DNA of 64,000 nucleotides from Selenomonas sp. oral taxon 920 (GTDB taxonomy: Bacteria > Bacillota > Negativicutes > Selenomonadales > Selenomonadaceae). The stretch covers positions 843,501-907,500 of the forward strand of contig NZ_CP017042.1 in NCBI RefSeq assembly GCF_001717585.1, given 5' to 3'. Below the pieces are notes generated by a model. It worked only from the letters and a program-made list of their open reading frames with translations, did no database searches and had not been told where the DNA came from. Positions 26,750 to 34,487 of the stretch are shown one piece after another; positions within the stretch are counted from its first letter, which is position 1; every line of letters starts with the position of its first letter. The position numbers were made by a program, and so were the translations under genes.

Positions 26750-27292
26750 TTAAAAAATATCGTCATCCACTTCCGCTTTGCTTGACAGAACAGTGCCTGT
26801 TACAGCGTCGATCCGAAGCTTGTACTCCATGTTGCCTGCGTAGCATTTCACCTTGTAGAAGGGGCGAGAATCGGGCTGTATCGGTGCCTCGGAGGCAGCT
26901 GTGTACCCTGTCGGAGATGCTGGTGTCTGTTGCGGCAATGCCGTCGGTTCATGGTTCAAACGTGTTCCGTGATCTTCCCAATGGTGGTCATCGTGATCCC
27001 GTACGTCAAGATAGATCGGACGGAAATTCAGTTCTGACAGCGGCTTTCCAATTGCTTCTGCTGCAATCGTTCGAACGCTGTCCTCGTCCAGCAAGATGAT
27101 GTTCCGCTGCGCTGCCTGTGCAGCAATCATCTCTGTGCGGGCCTGCTTCTCCATGAGGGAACGTGCCTCCACCTGCTGATGATTCCAGTATGCTCCGCCT
27201 GTTGTGACAACGCCGGCGAGCACAGCCGCCTTTTTCAGACGTGCCGGGGTGAATGCCTGCTTGACCTGATCTTTGAGATTCTGCACTTCCAT
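26750..27292 (-). CDS. PepSY-domain membrane-anchored protein
   Basis: A 180-residue protein with an N-terminal amphipathic/hydrophobic segment (AAVLAGVVTTGGAYW, about residues 20-35) and two PepSY-like units: EDSVRTIAAEAIGKPLSELN, and C-terminal YKVKCYAGNMEYKLRIDAVT followed by GTVLSS. PepSY proteins are extracytoplasmic and often partner with envelope sensors. A His/Asp-rich stretch (DVRDHDDHHWEDHG) could bind metal. ATG 27292 is chosen because AAGGAA lies upstream; the longer frame has no supporting start. It is divergent from the two-component system at 27483-29678 and has a PhoP-box-like direct repeat at its promoter. Confidence 0.8.
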   Translation of the reverse strand: MEVQNLKDQVKQAFTPARLKKAAVLAGVVTTGGAYWNHQQVEARSLMEKQARTEMIAAQAAQRNIILLDEDSVRTIAAEAIGKPLSELNFRPIYLDVRDHDDHHWEDHGTRLNHEPTALPQQTPASPTGYTAASEAPIQPDSRPFYKVKCYAGNMEYKLRIDAVTGTVLSSKAEVDDDIF

Positions 27293-27347
27293 GATGATTT
27301 CCTTCTCTGCCTTGCGGCATATTGTGTGTATTTCTGCTGCTGGGTAA

Positions 27348-27381
27348 ATCATACGGAATAATTTTAAACAAAGTGTAAACA
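27348..27381 (-). promoter_or_regulatory. PhoP-box-like activator site plus -10 for the PepSY gene
   Basis: On the minus strand TGTTTA-N5-TGTTTA (27381-27365) is followed after 11 nt by TATGAT (27353-27348). This is the layout of OmpR/PhoP-class promoters, with the direct repeat replacing the -35. The response regulator encoded at 28971 is the obvious candidate. Confidence 0.6.
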
Positions 27382-27439
27382 CAAAAATAATTTTTTTTGA
27401 AAATTTTCCTTCTACGCAGATTTTTCGCCGTGTATCCGT

Positions 27440-27445
27440 TATAAT
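27440..27445 (+). promoter_or_regulatory. Candidate -10 of the two-component operon
   Basis: TATAAT 38 nt upstream of ATG 27483. No good -35 is visible. Confidence 0.45.
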
Positions 27446-27482
27446 GGCATATGTATTCCGGAAATGAAAGTGAGTTTTTGCC

Positions 27483-28974
27483 ATGCATCTGCGTGATCTG
27501 TCGCTCAGAACCAAATTGTTGGTGACAAACGCTCTGATGGTTGTCATACCAATCTGTGTGCTCGTTGCCGTTGGTGCGGCGCTCTTTGGCGGACTCCGTC
27601 ATACGGGTACATTAGCAGCAGGCACTTGCGCTCCTATGGCCTGAGACAGGCAAGGCACTTTTTGTGCAGTTTGCTTTGAGTTCGCTGCGCGCGGCATCTG
27701 AGAAAAAGAAATTCAAACTGAATCATGTGGCGAGTGACATCCATCTCCTCGAGGGGGCGGGTGTGCAGATTCTCGTCATGCAGAGGGATGAGGGGTACTT
27801 GACTGCGGAGGCGGATGAAGATGAGCTTCGCCGCATGGTTCAGCGTAAATGCGGCATGCATGGTGCGGCACTTGTATGGGACGGGGATGGCCTATTCTTT
27901 CGTTACGAAGGCGTGAAGAACGGCACAGTCATTATGGGAACCGGCATCGTTCCTCTGATGGGGGATGGTGCAGATCCGTTGATTCCGCCGTCCATGCGCG
28001 AAATAATCCTGAATGCCATATTTATCTTCCTCATTCTTATTGCCTCGGCAGGGATACTGCTTCTCGGGCGATATCTTGCGCGTCTCCTTTCGGAGCAGAT
28101 ACTCGCACCTCTCGAAGAAATGCGTGCTGCTGCGGTAGCGATCCAACGAGGTGAACTCGAGCATGCCCTGCCGCCGATGGGCAATGATGAGGTGGGGGCA
28201 ACCTGCCGTGCGTTTGACGCTATGCGGAGCGACCTTGCACGCGCCCGCATGCGTGAGGAGCAGGAGGCAGTGCGGCGCAGGGAGCTCTTCATTGGGATTC
28301 TTCACGACATTGCAACGCCGCTGACGGCGATCAAGGGGTATGCAAGCGGTCTTCTTGACGGCGTAGCACATACGGCGGAGAAACAGCGTATCTATGCTGA
28401 ACGCATTCAGCGTTCGGCAGCAACGATGGAGAGACTGACTGCACGCCTGCGCGAATTCCTGCGTCTGGAATCGGGACAGATGCCGCTTACATGGGAAACA
28501 ATCTGTGCACGGGACTTCCTCGTGGAGACCATCCGTACGTATACGCCTGATTTCGTGGAACAGGGGCTGCATCTTGCGATGGAGGAAACAGAGATAGATG
28601 CATCCATTCGCATTGACCGTGAGGAGTTTGTCCGTGTACTCAAAAATCTATGGGAAAACAGCAGCAAATACCGACGCGGTGATTGCGTGCAAGTTCATAT
28701 GTCACTTGCCGCAGAGGGATCTTTCCTTGCCATCCGATGCGATGATGACGGCGCCGGTGTCCGTGCGGAGGAGCGGATAAAACTCTTTGACAGTTTCTAC
28801 CGTACGGATGCCGCACGCACGAATGTTGCGGCCGGCAGCGGGCTGGGGCTGGCGATTGTACGCCAGATCATGACCGTGTTTCGAGGAAGCGTGCGGGCGG
28901 AGGAGTCGCCTGACGGAGGCTTGCGCATCGTGCTTTTGCTGCCTATTGTTCCGCGTGAGGGAGGTATGGAATGA
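27483..28974 (+). pseudogene. Sensor histidine kinase, frameshifted near its N-terminus
   Basis: A class I membrane histidine kinase split across two frames. ATG 27483 opens MHLRDLSLRTKLLVTN and a membrane helix, then reaches a stop at 27642-27644. The rest of the protein runs in the +1 frame from about 27616 (ALALLWPETGKALFVQF) to 28974. That part holds the sensor domain, a second membrane helix (NAIFIFLILIASAGILLLGR), HAMP, H box LHDIATPLTAIKGY, N box LKNLWENSSKY, G1 DDDGAGV and G2 GSGLGLAIV. A one-base insertion between about 27600 and 27640 explains the break. It could be a real mutation or a sequence error; GTG 27664 could start a truncated kinase. All catalytic boxes are intact. Confidence 0.8.
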
Positions 28975-29678
28975 AGAAGGTGCTGCTTGTCGAGGATGAT
29001 GGTGATATTGCAGAACTCGAGCGCGACTATCTCGAGGCGGACGGCTTTGCCGTCGATGTCTCGTCCGACGGCGACGAGGGAATGCGTCTTGCACGCACGG
29101 GAGACTACTGTCTGATTCTGCTGGATGTCATGCTGCCCAGTGCGGATGGCTTTGCAATTTGCCGTGCCGTTCGTAAGGAACGCGACATTCCGATCCTCAT
29201 GGTCTCGGCGCGTCTCGAAGACGTGGATAAAATTCGCGCGCTCGGACTTGGCGCAGATGACTACATCGTGAAGCCGTTCAGCCCGAGTGAACTGGTTGCA
29301 CGTGTCAAGGCACATATCGCGCGTTATGAGCGCCTGAAAGGAGATGTGCAGGAATCTATTCCCGCCCTGCACTTCGGTGCACTTGAAATACAGCCGCAGA
29401 CGCATCGCATATTCGTCTCGGGGCGTGAGGTACGTCTTGCTGCACGCGAGTTTGAACTTCTTCTCTTCCTCGCGCAGCACCCCCAGATCGTATTCAGCAA
29501 GGAGACACTATATGACCGCGTCTGGAGTCTGGATGCCGTCGGCAGTACCTCCACGGTGTCCGTTCATATGAACCGCCTCCGCGAAAAGATCGAGACCGAT
29601 CCTGCGAATCCATGCTGGCTTCAGACCGTCTGGGGCGCGGGTTACCGATTTAACAGCGAGGCAACAGGGAACATTTGA
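28971..29678 (+). CDS. OmpR/PhoB-family response regulator
   Basis: A 235-residue DNA-binding response regulator. The receiver domain has the acidic pocket (LVEDDGD), phospho-acceptor Asp in LLDVMLPSADG, Thr/Ser switch MVSAR and Lys in DYIVKPFSPSE. The C-terminal winged helix (about residues 140-230) has AAREFELLLFLAQHP and VSVHMNRLREKIE. ATG overlaps the kinase stop (ATGA). It probably regulates the divergent PepSY gene through the TGTTTA repeat at 27365-27381; this is inferred from the motif. Its cognate kinase is frameshifted. Confidence 0.93.
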   Translation: MKKVLLVEDDGDIAELERDYLEADGFAVDVSSDGDEGMRLARTGDYCLILLDVMLPSADGFAICRAVRKERDIPILMVSARLEDVDKIRALGLGADDYIVKPFSPSELVARVKAHIARYERLKGDVQESIPALHFGALEIQPQTHRIFVSGREVRLAAREFELLLFLAQHPQIVFSKETLYDRVWSLDAVGSTSTVSVHMNRLREKIETDPANPCWLQTVWGAGYRFNSEATGNI

Positions 29679-29706
29679 ACGTGCGCGGAAGTTATCGAAA
29701 AAATGC

Positions 29707-29735
29707 TTGCACTTTATGAAAAACATCTGTATAAT
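29707..29735 (+). promoter_or_regulatory. Sigma-A promoter with a long leader
   Basis: TTGCAC (29707-29712), 17-nt spacer, TATAAT (29730-29735). The start codon at 29900 leaves a leader of about 158 nt. Confidence 0.8.
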
Positions 29736-29771
29736 ACAGAGCGTTGAAATCCGTTCCTCAAGACCTGATAG

Positions 29772-29786
29772 TCGTTCAATGAACGA
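29772..29786. promoter_or_regulatory. 15-bp palindrome in the leader of the zinc-ribbon gene
   Basis: TCGTTCA-A-TGAACGA is a perfect 7-1-7 dyad about 30 nt downstream of the expected transcription start. It could be an operator or a small RNA hairpin; role unknown. Confidence 0.45.
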
Positions 29787-29899
29787 GTGAAGCCTTGTTT
29801 ATGCAATCAAGCTTTGCCGTACCATGATCTCAGTGAACGCTTTCCCAGTTCGGCGAATGGAGAGACTAACTATATTTTTTCAAGGGAGATTGTGGAAGA

Positions 29900-30196
29900 A
29901 TGGCATTTGAAGACAAGACACTCGTATGCAAAGAATGCGGCGGCAGCTTCGTGTTCACGGCCGGTGAGCAGGAGTTCTATGCGGAGAAGGGCTTTGAGAA
30001 CGAGCCGGCACGCTGCCGTGACTGCCGCGACAAGCGTCGCCGCGGTCGTGACGAGCAGAACAGCGGCGAGCGTCAGATGTTCCATGTGGTCTGTGCCGAG
30101 TGCGGCAAGGATACGGAAGTTCCGTTCGAGCCGAAGACGGATCGTCCGGTCTACTGCCGCGACTGCTTCAATGCGAAGCGCGCAGCACGTTTCTAA
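29900..30196 (+). CDS. Double zinc-ribbon protein
   Basis: A 98-residue protein with two CxxC...CxxC zinc ribbons: CKECG...CRDC in residues about 10-42, matching the zinc-ribbon family in which a QEFYxEKGF segment separates the cysteine pairs, and CAECG...CRDC in residues about 64-90. A basic stretch (DKRRRGRDE) links them and the end is basic (NAKRAARF), suggesting nucleic-acid or ribosome contact. The function is not established. It is monocistronic with its own promoter, a long leader and a terminator, indicating strong independent control. Confidence 0.82.
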   Translation: MAFEDKTLVCKECGGSFVFTAGEQEFYAEKGFENEPARCRDCRDKRRRGRDEQNSGERQMFHVVCAECGKDTEVPFEPKTDRPVYCRDCFNAKRAARF

Positions 30197-30227
30197 GGAT
30201 TTTTAGGGGACTCTTAGTCCCTTTCAT

Positions 30228-30270
30228 GGAGGGATTGCTGCCCTGTTGCGGCATCCCTCCTTTGATTTTA
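30228..30270 (+). terminator. Intrinsic terminator
   Basis: GGAGGGAT (30228-30235) pairs with ATCCCTCC (30253-30260), then TTTGATTTTA. A smaller GGGACT/AGTCCC hairpin with a T-run lies just upstream (30207-30223). Confidence 0.75.
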
Positions 30271-30292
30271 TACCATTTGAGGAGGCTTCCCC

Positions 30293-31066
30293 ATGAAACT
30301 GAAGAAATTGGCACTTGTTCTGACCGGTGCTCTCGTGAGTCTCGCGCTTGTCGGCTGCGGCGGCGGCGGTGATCAGGCGAAGCAGGAGGCAAAGGTGCTG
30401 CGCGTGGGTGCTGCGGTGGACTTTGCGCCGTTCGAGTTCCAGGATGAAGGACAGAAGGAGTATCAGGGCTTTGACATGGATCTCATCCGTGCGATTGCCA
30501 AGGAGATGGGCAGTGAGGCAGAGATCCAGAACATCGGCTTTGATGGTCTGATCCCTGCGCTTCAGGCGAAGAACATTGATGTCATCATCAGCGGCATGAC
30601 GATCAATGATGAGCGCAAGCAGAAGGTGAACTTCTCCGATCCGTACTACCAGTCGGGTCTTACGATGATCGTCCGCAGCGATGAGGAAGCGATTAAGTCG
30701 TTCAAGGATCTGAAGGGGCATAAGGTCGCCGTTCAGATCGGTACGACGAGTGCGAACATGGTCAAGGAGATGGAGGGCGTTACGGTCACTGAGCTGAACA
30801 CGCCCGCAGACTGCTTCATGGAGCTCAAGGCGCGCGGCGTGGATGCTGTCGTCAATGACCGCCCCGTCAACGACTATTACATCAAGCAGACGCAGGCGGT
30901 CGGTGTGAAGTCCCTCGAGGACAAGCTCTCTGCCGAGGACTACGGCATTGCGATGGCGAAGGACAATGCCGACCTCCAGAAGAAGGTCAACGAGGCCCTC
31001 AAGAAGCTGCATGAGAACGGCGAATACGACAAGATCTATCAGAAGTGGTTCGGAGCGAGCAAGTAA
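30293..31066 (+). CDS. Amino-acid ABC transporter substrate-binding lipoprotein
   Basis: A 257-residue family 3 solute-binding protein (PF00497). It has a lipoprotein signal with lipobox ALVGC, then LRVGAAVDFAPFEFQD, GFDMDLIRAIAKEMG, FDGLIPALQAKNIDVIISGM and FSDPYYQSGLTMIV, all typical of His/Arg/Gln-binding proteins. GAGGAGG precedes ATG 30293. No permease or ATPase is adjacent; the permease/ATPase pair at 17948-19331 lacks a binding protein, so they may work together across 11 kb. That pairing is inference. Confidence 0.92.
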   Translation: MKLKKLALVLTGALVSLALVGCGGGGDQAKQEAKVLRVGAAVDFAPFEFQDEGQKEYQGFDMDLIRAIAKEMGSEAEIQNIGFDGLIPALQAKNIDVIISGMTINDERKQKVNFSDPYYQSGLTMIVRSDEEAIKSFKDLKGHKVAVQIGTTSANMVKEMEGVTVTELNTPADCFMELKARGVDAVVNDRPVNDYYIKQTQAVGVKSLEDKLSAEDYGIAMAKDNADLQKKVNEALKKLHENGEYDKIYQKWFGASK

Positions 31067-31082
31067 GGAATCACTGAATGAC

Positions 31083-31126
31083 AAAAAGCCCCGCAGATGG
31101 AGAAAATCCGTCTGTGGGGCTTTTCT
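31083..31126. terminator. Bidirectional intrinsic terminator
   Basis: AAAAGCCCCGCAGA / TCTGTGGGGCTTTT (31084-31097 and 31111-31124). It lies between convergent genes and serves both. The preceding AAGGAATCACTGA (31068-31080) resembles one end of the dispersed repeat. Confidence 0.85.
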
Positions 31127-31130
31127 ATGG

Positions 31131-31997
31131 TTACAATGAGAGAATGCGTGCCATATCTTCTGGCAGCAGGGACTCCACGGAGAGCCGTTCACCTGTGCGC
31201 GGATGCGTGAGGGTGAGCTGAGCTGAATGGAGTGCGTGGCGTGGGATGAGATCCGTCCTGCCGCCGTAGAGGTCATCTCCAAGCAGGGGATGTCCCAGAT
31301 GGGCGAGGTGGACGCGGATTTGGTGCGTGCGCCCCGTCTCAAGATGCAGACGCAGAAGGGAATGATGTACATTCGTCCACTCCGTCCGATAATGTGTGCG
31401 CGCGGGCTTCCCGTCGGGAGCGACACGGCGCAGAATGATACTCGGCAGGGCGCGTGCTATCGGTGCGTCAATCGTGCCGATTGGCGGCGTAAGTGCTCCA
31501 TCAATCAGTGCAAGATATTCGCGTGTAAGCGTATCCTGTTTTGCCATTTGATATTGCACCTCGGGATGCTTTGCGATGAGCAGCAGTCCTGTCGTATTGC
31601 GGTCGAGGCGGTGGCACGGATGAAAGTCGAGCGTCATGCCCCGTGCCTCGTAAAGCCCGCGCACGGCATTGGCGACGGTTCCGTGCGCTTCTCTTGTCGT
31701 CGGATGAACGAGCTGCCCCGCAGGCTTGTCAATGATAAGGAGATCTGCGTCCTCGTAAACAATCACAAGCGGAAGCTGCTCGGGGGTGACGGAGCTGACA
31801 ATTGGCAGCTCATAGGAGACAATGTCACCCGTATGCAGCATGGTGCGCGCGGCAATTACAGGGAGGCCGTTCACGGCAAATGTGCCGCTGTGTTTGATGC
31901 GCTTCCACAGCCCTGAGGAAATCCCGCACGTATGCATAAGATACGCCTTAGCGGGGCATTCTGCCCCCTCCGGAAGCGTGACAATGTGCTCCGTCAT
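31131..31997 (-). CDS. RluA-family RNA pseudouridine synthase
   Basis: A 288-residue pseudouridine synthase of the RluA/RluD family. An N-terminal S4-like region (GLWKRIKHSGTFAVNGL) precedes the catalytic domain, with the catalytic Asp in HRLDRNTTGLLLIAK near residue 130 and the later signature LETGRTHQIRVHLAHLGHPL. It isomerises uridines in rRNA or tRNA; which positions cannot be told. ATG 31997 overlaps the uraA stop (ATGA), so it is co-transcribed with the uracil permease on the minus strand. Confidence 0.92.
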   Translation of the reverse strand: MTEHIVTLPEGAECPAKAYLMHTCGISSGLWKRIKHSGTFAVNGLPVIAARTMLHTGDIVSYELPIVSSVTPEQLPLVIVYEDADLLIIDKPAGQLVHPTTREAHGTVANAVRGLYEARGMTLDFHPCHRLDRNTTGLLLIAKHPEVQYQMAKQDTLTREYLALIDGALTPPIGTIDAPIARALPSIILRRVAPDGKPARTHYRTEWTNVHHSLLRLHLETGRTHQIRVHLAHLGHPLLGDDLYGGRTDLIPRHALHSAQLTLTHPRTGERLSVESLLPEDMARILSL

Positions 31998-33253
31998 TCG
32001 CTTCGCGTTTGCTCTGAACGGCGCAGGGCAAGGATGATGCGGAAGGAGATGGAGAGGATGACTGCGATTACGGTTGCAAGTGCCATGCCGCGCAGCGTGA
32101 CCGTTCCAATCGTAAGGCTTGCAGTGGATACACCGAGCCCCATAACGATGGAGGTGAGGAGGAGGTTCATCGGGTTGTTGTAGTCCACCTTTGCCTCGAC
32201 GAGGATGCGAATGCCCGAGGCGGCAATCACGCCGAAGAGCAGCATGGAGACACCGCCCATGACGGGAACGGGGATACTTTGGATGAGCGCGGCGAGCTTG
32301 CCGAGGCAGGAGAGCAGGATTGCAAAGATGGCGGCACCGCCGATGACCCATGTGGAGTAGACCTTTGTGATGGCCAGCACGCCGATGTTCTCACCGTAGG
32401 TTGTATTCGGCGTTGAGCCAAAGAAGCCGGAGAAGATTGTCGAAACGCCGTTGCCGAGGAGGGAGCGGTCTAGCCCCGGATCCTTAGCGAGGTTGCGCCC
32501 GACGATGTTGCCTGTGACAATGAGATGTCCGATGTGCTCCACGATGACGACGATGGAGGCAGGGAGAATGATGAGAATCGCACGCAGGTCGAACTCCGGC
32601 GTATAGATGGTCGGAATCGCAAACCATGGCGCACTCTCAACGTGCGAGAGATCGACAATGCCGACGGTGAATGCAATGACATAGCCTGCGACAACGCCGA
32701 TGAGAATCGGGATGATGGAGAGGAAACCGCGGAATGCCATCGAGGCAAAGATGGTGATGGCAAGCGTTGCAATCGAGACGAAGATGGCGGTTGCATCCGT
32801 GTTTTCGCCCGTCAACCCCGCCATGTTTGCCGCCGTTGGCATCAGCTCCAGACCGATGACAGCGACAATCGCACCCATCGAGGCAGGCGGAAAGATCACG
32901 TCGATCCAGCTCGTCCCGATCGTGTGCACGATGAAGCTGACGATACAGAAAACGATACCGACGACGATGAAGCCGCCGAGTGCCGCCTCATAGCTGTATT
33001 GGGAGAGTACGAGGAAGACAGGGGAGAGAAAGGCGAAACTCGAGCCGAGGTACGCGGGAATCTTCCCCTTGCAGAGGATGAGGTAGAACAGTGTGCCGAT
33101 GCCGTTGAAGAGCAGGACGGTCGCTGGATTGACGTGAAAGAGGATCGGCACGAGTACGGTCGAGCCAAACATGGCGAAAAGGTGCTGCAGGGACAGCGGG
33201 ATGGTGGTCAGGAGCGGCGGACGCTCCGTTGTGTCAATCGTCTTTTGGGACAT
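31994..33253 (-). CDS. uraA: Uracil:proton symporter (NCS2/NAT family)
   Basis: A 419-residue membrane transporter of the nucleobase-ascorbate family, with about 14 helices. UraA-like features include LQHLFAMFGSTVLVPILF at the N-terminus, NTTYGENIGVLAITK (the substrate-site QNxGxxxxT-like motif) and VMGGVSMLLFGVIAASGI. It imports uracil for salvage. The gene precedes and overlaps the pseudouridine synthase. Its promoter on the minus strand is well placed, with a near-perfect dyad right at the expected start of transcription. Confidence 0.92.
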   Translation of the reverse strand: MSQKTIDTTERPPLLTTIPLSLQHLFAMFGSTVLVPILFHVNPATVLLFNGIGTLFYLILCKGKIPAYLGSSFAFLSPVFLVLSQYSYEAALGGFIVVGIVFCIVSFIVHTIGTSWIDVIFPPASMGAIVAVIGLELMPTAANMAGLTGENTDATAIFVSIATLAITIFASMAFRGFLSIIPILIGVVAGYVIAFTVGIVDLSHVESAPWFAIPTIYTPEFDLRAILIILPASIVVIVEHIGHLIVTGNIVGRNLAKDPGLDRSLLGNGVSTIFSGFFGSTPNTTYGENIGVLAITKVYSTWVIGGAAIFAILLSCLGKLAALIQSIPVPVMGGVSMLLFGVIAASGIRILVEAKVDYNNPMNLLLTSIVMGLGVSTASLTIGTVTLRGMALATVIAVILSISFRIILALRRSEQTRSE

Positions 33254-33294
33254 GATATCACTCCGTTTCAGATGGGTCAGGGCTGTCAGATGAA

Positions 33295-33312
33295 TATAGC
33301 GGCGCTGCTATA
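33295..33312. promoter_or_regulatory. 18-bp dyad at the uraA transcription start
   Basis: TATAGCGGCGCTGCTATA is symmetric at 16 of 18 positions and starts a few nt downstream of the -10 on the minus strand. It is placed like an operator or a 5' mRNA hairpin. Confidence 0.45.
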
Positions 33313-33321
33313 GGCGTCCCT

Positions 33322-33350
33322 ATGATACCATAGACGGCGGCGGGGAACAA
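33322..33350 (-). promoter_or_regulatory. uraA promoter
   Basis: On the minus strand TTGTTC (33350-33345), 17-nt spacer ending TGG, TATCAT (33327-33322): a -35 plus extended -10. Confidence 0.65.
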
Positions 33351-33434
33351 TTATGATTTCATGAGTGGATATTTTGCTTGCAGATTTTGACTGGATTCAG
33401 TAAGATGGTTCTACGAATGTGAATAAGGAAGTGA

Positions 33435-34403
33435 ATGATGAAATATCCGATGAAACTGATTGCACCGCTGAAGGATTATCTCTGGGGCGGCACGCGGCTA
33501 AGGGATGAATACGGCAAAGAGACGCAGCTGACCCAGGTTGCCGAGAGCTGGGAACTCGCCTGCCATAAGGACGGCAAAAGTGTCATCGCAAACGGCGCAG
33601 CGGCAGGGCAGACCCTCGCAGATTGGCTCGCGGCGGCAGGTGTGGATGCGCTCGGCACGAATGCGGCGAAGTTTCCCTATTTTCCACTCCTTATTAAACT
33701 TATTGACGCACATGACAATCTCTCTGTGCAGGTGCACCCCTCTGATAATTATGCCCTGCGGGTCGAAGGGGAGTACGGAAAGACCGAGATGTGGTACATT
33801 GTGGACGCTGCGCCGGGGGCGGAACTGCTTTATGGCTTCCAACGGGAGATATCGCGGGAGGAATTTCAGCGGCGGATTGAGGACAATACCCTCCTTGATG
33901 TTGTGCAGCGTGTGCCCGTGCAGAAGGGGGATGTATTCTTCATTCCTGCTGGCACACTGCATGCAATCGGCAAGGGCATTCTTATCTGCGAGATTCAGCA
34001 GAATTCGAATACGACCTACCGTATCTATGACTATGGGCGCATTGGCGCAGACGGCAGACCGCGCGATCTCCATATCGAAAAGGCGCTCGAGGTGACGCAT
34101 CTCGCTCCGGTCGAACCATATACAGTGTTTGGAACGGTGGTCGATATCTTTTTGGGAGCACGGGTTCGTCTCCTTGCCGCATGCGATTACTTTACGGTGT
34201 ACCATCTCCGCGCTGCGGGGGAATGCACCCTCGCTGCGGGCGATGACTCCTTCCACTGCCTGACTGTACTCTCCGGCCATCTGACATTGCGTTCGGAACG
34301 TGGAGAGATCGAAGCATGGAAGGGTGAGAGCATATTCCTGCCGGCAGGACTGGGGGCCTATTCACTCACAGGTGTAGGGGAGCTGATTCTTAGTAAAATT
34401 TAA
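33435..34403 (+). CDS. manA: Mannose-6-phosphate isomerase, class I
   Basis: A 322-residue cupin-type isomerase interconverting mannose-6-phosphate and fructose-6-phosphate (EC 5.3.1.8). Zinc-ligand segments are visible: VQVHPSD near residue 99, KTEMWYI soon after, and FIPAGTLHAIGKG near residue 175. Length and layout match the short Bacillus-type ManA. ATG 33435 or 33438 both fit AAGGAAG. It supplies mannose units for surface polysaccharide. It is alone on its strand between uraA (divergent) and a DUF2156 gene. Confidence 0.93.
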   Translation: MMKYPMKLIAPLKDYLWGGTRLRDEYGKETQLTQVAESWELACHKDGKSVIANGAAAGQTLADWLAAAGVDALGTNAAKFPYFPLLIKLIDAHDNLSVQVHPSDNYALRVEGEYGKTEMWYIVDAAPGAELLYGFQREISREEFQRRIEDNTLLDVVQRVPVQKGDVFFIPAGTLHAIGKGILICEIQQNSNTTYRIYDYGRIGADGRPRDLHIEKALEVTHLAPVEPYTVFGTVVDIFLGARVRLLAACDYFTVYHLRAAGECTLAAGDDSFHCLTVLSGHLTLRSERGEIEAWKGESIFLPAGLGAYSLTGVGELILSKI

Positions 34404-34436
34404 TAGGAAATGTTACAGGTGAGGGCTTGACGGCTT

Positions 34437-34445
34437 TGCTATAAT
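34437..34445 (+). promoter_or_regulatory. Extended -10 promoter for the DUF2156 gene
   Basis: TGC directly before TATAAT (34440-34445). No matched -35 is evident. Confidence 0.55.
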
Positions 34446-34487
34446 GAGACCATTAGGAGAACTTTTATTAGGGAAGCCGATTGGAAG

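Noticed and set aside
32525-33313. Plus-strand Asp/Glu/Arg-rich open frame opposite uraA
   Set aside because: Low-complexity antisense of a membrane-protein gene; no ribosome site.
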